A stretch of DNA of 64,000 nt from Branchiostoma floridae. Lineage: Eukaryota; Chordata; Leptocardii; Amphioxiformes; Branchiostomatidae. The stretch spans positions 4,312,437 to 4,376,436 of the forward strand of contig NC_049981.1 of NCBI RefSeq assembly GCF_000003815.2, given 5' to 3'. Below the pieces are notes generated by a model, which ran no database searches, was not told where the DNA came from, and saw nothing but the letters and a program-made list of their open reading frames with translations. Below are positions 26,701 through 35,700 of the stretch, in pieces. Positions within the stretch are counted from its first letter, which is position 1. Every line of letters starts with the position of its first letter. The translations under genes and the position numbers were made by a program.

Positions 26701-29700
26701 TCTATTCCATGCTTAGCCTGCCGGACCTCAACTCCCTACTTTGCCCCTGGTGGGATTATTTTTCGATACAGCTGTATCTGTATCTGTATCTATATACATA
26801 TATGTAGCCGGTATAACCGTCCTTCGGCGTAACACATCAGCTTCGTAGGCACGCGGCGCGGCAGCAGCTGGTTATATTACACTGAACAACCTGTCACCTC
26901 TAACCTTTCCAAGTGCTCTTTAAACTATCCAGAGAAGATGCCCCTATACTGTACTTCAGGTGATAACAAACTCCACTCTACAACCCATGTACTGTAGATA
27001 CATACATGTAGATAATTGATGCAAGTTACATGAACAGTATATCTTGCATGTGTTGCTCCCAGGGTCTTCTTGAAGAGAAGATAGCGGAGGAGGAGGCCTT
27101 CAGACAGAGGCTGATAATGATTGATATGTGTTGTCTTGTCTGTGTTGTTCTTAGGGTCTTCTTGAAGAGAAGATAGCGGAGGAGGAAGCCTTCAGACAGA
27201 GGCTGATAATGATTGATATGTGTTGTCTTGTCTGTGTTGCTTCCAGGGTCTTCTTGAAGAGAAGATAGCGGAGGAGGAGGCCTTCAGACAGAGGCTGATA
27301 ATGATTGATATGTGTTGTCTTGTCTGTGTTGGTTCCAGGGTCTTCCTGAAGAGAAGATAGCGGAGGAGGAGGCCTTCAGACAGAGGCTGATAATGATTGA
27401 TATGTGTTGTCTTGTCTGTGTTGGTTCCAGGGCCTTCTTGAAGAGAAGATAGCAGAGGAGGAGGCCTTCAGACAGAGGCTGATAATGATTGATATGTGTT
27501 GTCTTGTCTGTGTTGGTTCCAGGGCCTTCTTGAAGAGAAGATAGCGGAAGAGGAGGCCTCAGACAGAGGCTGATAATGATTGATATGTGTTGTCTTGTCT
27601 GTGTTGGTTCCAGGGCCTTCTTGAAGAGAAGATAGCAGAGGAGGAGGCCTTCAGACAGAGGCTGATAATGATTGATATGTGTTGTCTTGTCTGTGTTAGG
27701 GCCTTCTTGAAGAGAAGATAGCAGAGGAGGAGGCCTTCAGACAGAGGCTGATAATGATTGATATGTGTTGTCTTGTCTGTGTTGCTTCCAGGGCCTTCTT
27801 GAAGAGAAGATAGCGGAGGAGGAGGCCTTCAGACAGAGGCTGATAATGATTGATATGTGTTGTCTTGTCTGTGTTGGTTCCAGGGTCTTCTTGAAGAGAA
27901 GATGGCAGAGGAGGAGGCCTTCAGACAGAGGCTGATAATGATTGATGCAAGTTGTCTTGTCTGTGTTGGTTCCAGGGCCTTCTTGAAGAGAAGATAGCGG
28001 AGGAGGAGGCCTTCAGACAGAGGCTGATAATGATTGATATGTGTTGTCTTGTCTGTGTTGCTACCAGGGCCTTCTTGAAGAGAAGATAGCGGAAGAGGAG
28101 GCCTTCAGACAGAGACTGATAATGATTGATATGTGTTGTCTTGTCTGTTGGTTCCAGGGCCTTCTTGAAGAGAAGATAGCGGAGGAGGAGGCCTTCAGAC
28201 AGAGACTGTCGATCTCCACGAGTAACCGGCAGCACCGGCGTGGGGCCGAGCGACCGGGCACGCGGGAACGGCAGGCGGGCACCAGGCAACCTAGGACTCA
28301 CCAACAGGAAGGTACAACTCAATCGTCTCAAAATTCAACTGACCCTGCCAAACTACCGAAAGTGGTTGATACTGCCATGCGCAATGTTGGTAAATAAAGA
28401 CTTGTGCTCCAACGTTCAAGGCATGCTTACCTTCCGCTACCGCCAAAATGACCCTGTCGGGAACTCCAAACCTTCGCAAACTACGATTTTAAACTCAGCT
28501 CAGGCTGACATATGGCTGCTGTATGGCCCCAATATGTACAGTAGTGTTTCTGTATCTACGGGACTGGAAATTGTGTGGCTGTGGCAGCGTTGGACAGGTG
28601 GCCGGTGTAGATTTCTTAATGCTTAGGTCAATGGGAAAAATCCAAGGGACAGACAAAAAGTAACCACAATGGCCAGGTGGTCGGTATGCAACGGTGGCTG
28701 CTAATAGTAATACAGGTTTGACTATAGCTACAAATTGTAGTACAATGTACAAAATGTGTATGATTTCTCTCTGTTTTTCTCCACAGCCCAAGAAGCCAAA
28801 AAACTGAGCCCCACCTCCCCTCCTAACTCCCCCCTCCCTCAACACAACGACTTCTTCGAAGTGTTCGTGTCCGCTGTGGAGACTCCCGGCCACTTCTGGG
28901 TGCAGATGGTGAATGCCAAGGCTGCACAACTGGACCGTCTGGTACAAGACATGTCTGACTACTACTCAGAAGAACACGTCAAGGAGGTTTGTGTACTGTT
29001 GTTTATTTGTTTGTTTGTTTGTTTGTGTCCGCTGTGGAGACTCCTGGCCACTTCTGGGTACAAATGGTGAATGCTAAGGCTGCACAACTCGACCGTCTTG
29101 TACAAGATATGTCTCACTACTACTCAGAAGAGCATGTCAAAGAGGTTTGTGTACTGTCGTTTGTTTGTTTGTTTGTTTGTTTGTGTCTGCTGTGGAGACT
29201 CCTGGCCACTTCTGGGTGCAGATGGTGAAAGCTAAGGCTGCACAACTCGACCGTCTTGTACAAGATATGTCTCACTACTACTCAGAAGAGCATGTCAAAG
29301 AGGTTTGTGTACTGTCGTTTGTTTGTTTGTTTGTTTGTGTCCGCTGTGGAGACTCCTGGCCACTTCTGGGTACAGATGGTGAACGCCAAGGCTGCATAAC
29401 TTGACCGTCTTGTACAAGACATGCATGTTTGTTCTGGACCAACTAGACCACTTCTGCAGGGATACAAATGGTCAAATCCAAGGCCCCACAGCTTGACCAT
29501 CTTGTGCAGGACTTATTGGACAGTACTTCTCAGAAGAACACATCAAGGAGCTAGGTTTAATTTTGATTGTCATATTCTTTGTTGTTGTTTTATTTCGTGG
29601 AGACACACAGGGCACTTTTGGGTACGAAGAGCACAGGGTCTGTGTAGTGTTATTTTTCTTCTTTTATATCGTCAAGATACACAGGAGACTTTGTGTACAA

Positions 29701-32700
29701 ACTGTGAGTGCCAAGGCACAGCACAACTTTTATTTCCTACTACATGTACCATAATGATTACAGTACTGTTATAGAACCTATTAACACCAGTCCTGATCAT
29801 AGATGACATCGTATAGCGGCTCCATTTTACAGTGATGTCATGATCTGTGGATCCTTCATTAAGTATTTTGATTGACAGGCCATTTGAATACAGTCTACAT
29901 GACTTGTACAAACAATAGGCGGAGAAAAATTTAAGAATTGAGCCACATTTGGGACAACATTCTTGCTGTTGCACCGCCACCTACATTGGCTTTACAGTAA
30001 GTAGCAGCAAGAATCAGATCCAGTCATTCTAACCCTGATAGACATCGAAACGTTGGAGGTGAGTACAATTCTGTCTTTTGAAAAACCTTACTATATGAAA
30101 ATAGCTTTTGTTATTAAAACATCTTCTTTTTCTGTCTTCATAGTTAGAGCCCATTCACACCTTGATGGTTGGTGACATTGTAGCGGCTCCGTTCCAACAT
30201 GACGATGCGTGGTACCGTGCACGTGTAATGGGTTTCTGGAAGGCAGGAACACTGGACCTGTACTATGTGGACTACGGGGACAGTGGGGTGGTGAAGAGGG
30301 AAAACTTACGTGCACTGAGGTACAATTATATTTGTTTTTGTGTATCATAAAATTTTGAATATATAAGGCCACACCAATTTAATTTCTTGGTTCACGGATT
30401 TGCTCGCTCCTATTTTTTGGAAATAAAAATAAAAATAAAAATTACCACTCAGCAAATTTTCACCATTAATGAAACCATTCACCAACTTTCTGGTGTAGCA
30501 AACATAAAAACTGACACTACTTTTGTAATTTTCAATGAACAGGTGCTGTTACTGTACAGTAATAGTGTTTTTGTACTTTTTTCAAGCTGAAAACTTTTTA
30601 TTCTTTATGTTTTGGATTAGCCCTTACCTTTACCCCAACCATTTTACAATTTTTATTTTTATTTTTATTTCGCCCTCTCGCTCCATATTTTTTATGAAAA
30701 AATCCGTGAACCAAGAAATTAAATTGGTGTGGCCTAATGTATCTTCTCGAATGCAGCAGTTTATTGAGCTATTACTTGACAATTATGCATTTTCCACCTC
30801 TTGACTCTGTATCATTTGTTACCTAATTTCTTTCATGCCATAATTGTTACACCAACTTGATTATGTGAGTGTTATAAAACTATAATGATTATAGTTTTAT
30901 AACACTCACATAATATAATTTTTTGTGACGTTTATGAAGGTTAGACATCCAGGTAAACAAATTTTTTGAAAAGACATTTCGATGTCTACAATTGGATAAG
31001 AATTGTGTGTGTGAAAATATCACTCGTTTGTAAATCATTTAACATTGGTCGCCCTGCATGCAGCAATGAGCTTTTTTTCTTTCTTTCATTATTAGTTTCA
31101 ACATTTTCCATATTTTGTCCCTCCACAGACATGACTTCCTGAGTCTCCCCTTCCAGGCAGTGGAATGTTCCTTGGCTGGGGTCGCTCCAAGAGGTATCAG
31201 CCACACCTCAACACTAATTAAAAATAATAATTACTACTAATAGGCTCTAAAGTCTTTCACTAAATAATAAATGTCAACAATCCTCCAATGTTTTGATTCT
31301 TTTAACCTTTTAAACATAATGTGGACAAAACAGACAGTACTTCTTTCTATGAAATGCATGATTATAATAGCAGGTCACAATGACTTAAGAGTAGCCAAGC
31401 TAATGAACACAAGATTGAGAGGTCACAGATTTTTCTTTTTAAGAATTCATCCTTGAATCTCGATATTCCTTTGGGGCACTTCTTCTAGCCTGTTACTCAC
31501 AGGGTCGGCATGGGGACTAGTGAAACCTGAAGGAAATAGAAGCAAAAAGTAACAACACTGTCAATTACACCCTGACTCCCGGGCTTTGAACCCACATCAA
31601 ATCTGGGCAGCTAGATCACAAACCCAATATGCAAACCACAACGCCAAAAGCTCAGAGCTGTTGGCGGTGCTTGAACCCGTCTTTTCTACTACTCCCCCTT
31701 TTCTTGTCAAGATTCATCTTCGAATCTCTAAGTTTGATATCCTTGTGTGGCACATCTCCTAGCATGTTACTCACACTCACAGGGTCGGCATGGGAACCAA
31801 TGAAACATGAAGGTAATAGAAATAGAAAAAAAAAATGCCGATACCTGGGATCGAACTCAGGCAGCCAGATCACAGACCCTATGTGCAAAGCTCAGAGCTG
31901 TTGGCACGCTCAGTTTGGCAGCGCTTGAACCCCACTGTTACTCTACACTTATAGGAGAAGACTGGAGTGAACAGGCTACTGACCTGTTTGAGGAGCTGAC
32001 TTACTGTGCCAAGTGGAAAATCCTCATGGCCAAAACTGTCACCTACATCCAGCGTGACCTGCAGCTCATGCCCTGTCTCCTATTGGTCAACACACACGGG
32101 CCAAAGGTCAGGGGTCATCAAGAGAATGGAATTTTGAAAGTTATTTTTGATAAGGCCATGTTGATTTGATCAAATGGATGACATCCTCTGGGAACAGAAA
32201 AACTGATGCGAGCACATGAATTAAAAATATGTTTGACAAAAAAAAACAGTTGCGTTCATTGTAAATTGATGAAATAGTGGCCAGGAAGGTTGAACAATGA
32301 CTGGACATGCAGAATATAGTATACCAAAAATCCTCCTTGACCTTGGAATAATGTTTGCATGAATATTGTATGACAATGAAGCATTTTCAATATTTTTAGT
32401 TTTGAATATCAACGTTATCTGTGTTTCTAGTTTATAGGCTGAGTGTATATTTCAGAAGTGACAAATATTCATACATGACAGACATTTTTGAGACAATTTT
32501 TTATAGTTGTCAGCAAGCAAAAATGCCTAGTTCACTATCAACTTTACAAAACTTGTAATGTTTGTTATTAAGATTTAAAATCATTTCATTTTTCATCAAT
32601 TTGCAGGATGTGTACATTGCGAGAGAGCTGGTCAAGCAAGGTTATGCCGTCCGTGTCAAAGACTCTGACACAGAAGGGTCAACGTCCTCCACTCCCTCAG

Positions 32701-35700
32701 AGCCTGATCCGAACTGCGTATATCTGGCAGAGTCCCCCGTACTCGGAAAGCCGGGCGCAGAACATTCCGATATCTCAGCGCAGAACGCAACGCGACAAGA
32801 AGAGCCTCCGAAAAGCACCTTGACTCTCTCACTGAACCAGAAGAAAACACCAACAACTGGAGGTGAACAGTCGGACTTACACGTCAGCATCAAACTTAAA
32901 GAAGAAAAACCACTTTCACCTCCAGGGGGAAGAAACGTGTCCAAGATATCAATAGCAACGACGCAAGGTAACGCTAAGAACCAGGCTCAAGACGCTGTCC
33001 ATAACACTGGCAAGCTTCTTGAAGAAAAGCTTGAGACGTTGGAAAGACACAGGGAGAAGTTTATCAGTGAAGGAGGGAAGGAGAAGGATTCTCAAGACAA
33101 CAAGAGCGAAGATTCTTCTCAAGGGTATGTTGACCTTTTGACCCCTATCTCTGAAAAGAGCAATGAGAGTCTAAAAGAAGAGGAAAGCAAGGAGCAGATT
33201 CAGGAGCCTGCAGATTCGCATCAGGACAGTGCCTTGCTGACGACAGGGGCATCAGGAAGTGAGCGGAACATTCGGGTGTCGGTGGATTCAGATTCCAGCA
33301 TGAGTGCTGCAGACATGAAGGTAAAAGTTGACGCTGAGTTTAACTTTCCATCAAATACATCAACAACTGTTACATTGTTTTGTTGATGGCACTAGTAAAA
33401 AGTAAAAGATGCGTCCCTCATTTTTGCTATATTGTACATCATTCACATTTTAATTTTTTTCTTGATACATTGAAAAGGTACATGTTACTTAACTTTTCAC
33501 TCTAATTCTAAAGCAAAATCTGTTTTAATTCAAAATTGTTCAGGCAGGGAAAAGACTTGAAAGTAGAGCTGATCTCTCAGCCAGTGACGGCTTTCTGTAA
33601 ACTTTGCTTTTTTGTAACTTCTGAATTTCTGCTGCTGTCTATTTATTGTATTTGATTATTTGCGTAGCACAGGGAGGACCTTACAAATGACTGATCCATG
33701 TGGTGATACACACTGTCAAGCCGATCCACAGAAAAGAACTTTGACAGACCTGAGTGTGCTTAAAGATTTGCTCAGTCTGGCTAAGGTTACAATTCTCATT
33801 ATAGGACTGTTGATGCAAATTAGGATTTACCATGATGGTCAATGTAGGCCATATATATTTACCTAAAATGATCCCTTTCAACCCCTGAAGGCGCTGCGTA
33901 GTGAGTTAGCGTCCCAGCTGGTGGAAGCTTCAGTAGTGAGGAACGGAGTTCTGCACCCGTCTGTGGAGTCTGAGCCATTAGACGATGTCGGGAACAACAG
34001 TAGTGAGAAAGATGCTGATGCTGTCACACCAGGTGAGTTCTTCAGTTTGATTAATCAAAGGATCAAGTTTTTTTTACCATTTTTATTTAGCTAACATTTT
34101 GGTGGCAGCTCAGGGCTCGAAATTCATTTTTTGGGATTAGGTGCACTGGTGCACCCAGCTTGAAAAATTGGGTGCACCAAAAACTTTTTGGGTGCACCAC
34201 TTAAATTTGAATAATATTGAAACTTAGTTACAAGCTATCAAATTCTTAAAGTACCATGACAGACATTTTTATTATCTTTCTCAAGAATATGATGTATACT
34301 TAGTGTACTTTGATATCTTTACATACATAAATGTAAGAAAACATTTGGGTGTACCCTGTGCACCCACAGAAAATAATTGGGTGCACAGCTCCAATTTTGG
34401 GTGCAATGTGCACCCAGTATTTCGAGCCCTGCGGCTTGTCCCCTGGATGAGAGGGGATGTAAACTTAGTTGTGTTTGAGACCACATTCTTCACACTGCAG
34501 CAGTGCCGCCTTACAGCTGCAGTGTGAAGTACAACCCAAAGAAGATGACAGAATCATGTCACAGAAACATCGCCTATAGGTGTCAACTCTGGTTGTGCCC
34601 AAATTAATTTAAATAGTTATTCTCTTCTATCTCATATTTTTTAGGGTTTCGCTTTATAAAATTTTATTTTTGTCACAAACAATGCTGTAAACTTCTTATT
34701 GTAAAAAAAGGAAATATATTTCCAAACATAAATTACAAGTTTTGGTATAACAGTATAAGAATTATTCCTCCTCATGAAGATTCATAAATGATTGGAGTAC
34801 ATTTCTTGACCATATGAATGTGTGTGTCACAGTTATCATAATCATGTCTTTGTCTTTGCTAAAGATGTTTCTGTCTTCTTCTGGTATGTCTTAAGACTTT
34901 ATCAGCAGCACCTTCACCTCTGAGACGAGCGTCTTCACCACGGCCAGCGGGGTCAGTGACCTCAGCAGTCCCTCCAGTGATCTTGACGACACAAAACATG
35001 GCGCTGCCGCCCCGGAACTAAACTACCTGCTGCCACAACTGGATGTAGTCGGGAAGGACTCTTGTGCCAGCAGTCCTTATATCAGGTTTGCTGGATTCAG
35101 TACATGTGTTTTTACACCTTTTTGATATGTTGATACAAATTACCTTGTGCATTGTTTAATGCTAAGTGCAGTAATGGTCAGGATTTCAAAAATTGTCTTC
35201 CTCTCTTTTGCACCTTTTTTTTAAAAGTTGAGATTAAAAAAAAACTTTTCTCCATAATAACTAGATCCCTTTTACATTATAAAGTCATAGCTAGGATGTA
35301 TAAACAAATGCTTTCCAACGAGACCTCTTTAGTGTCAAGGTAGTGGAGAACCTGAAATGTCTGACAGTTTCCAAAACCATATCCAGTTGCTGGGTAATTG
35401 CTATTTGGCATATCATAATACTACTGACACGCTTACGTTTTTCCTTCTTAAGACAAGTTGAAGTTAGAGAAGCATATCATTTTTTATAATTGGTGTGTTG
35501 CGAGCCAAAATTTGATAATTTCTGTCATTTTTAGTGAATGCTTTTCTGTTACCATAGTGATGAGGACATGTACACCGAGGGGTCAAGTGAGGAGGAAGTC
35601 AGTACCAAGTCCAGGTCAGGGGTCAGGCCAAAGGTCGGGTCAGCTGAGGTCAGCAGACACTTGGGTTCAGCTAAGGAAGATACAGTCACCATTCCAACAG

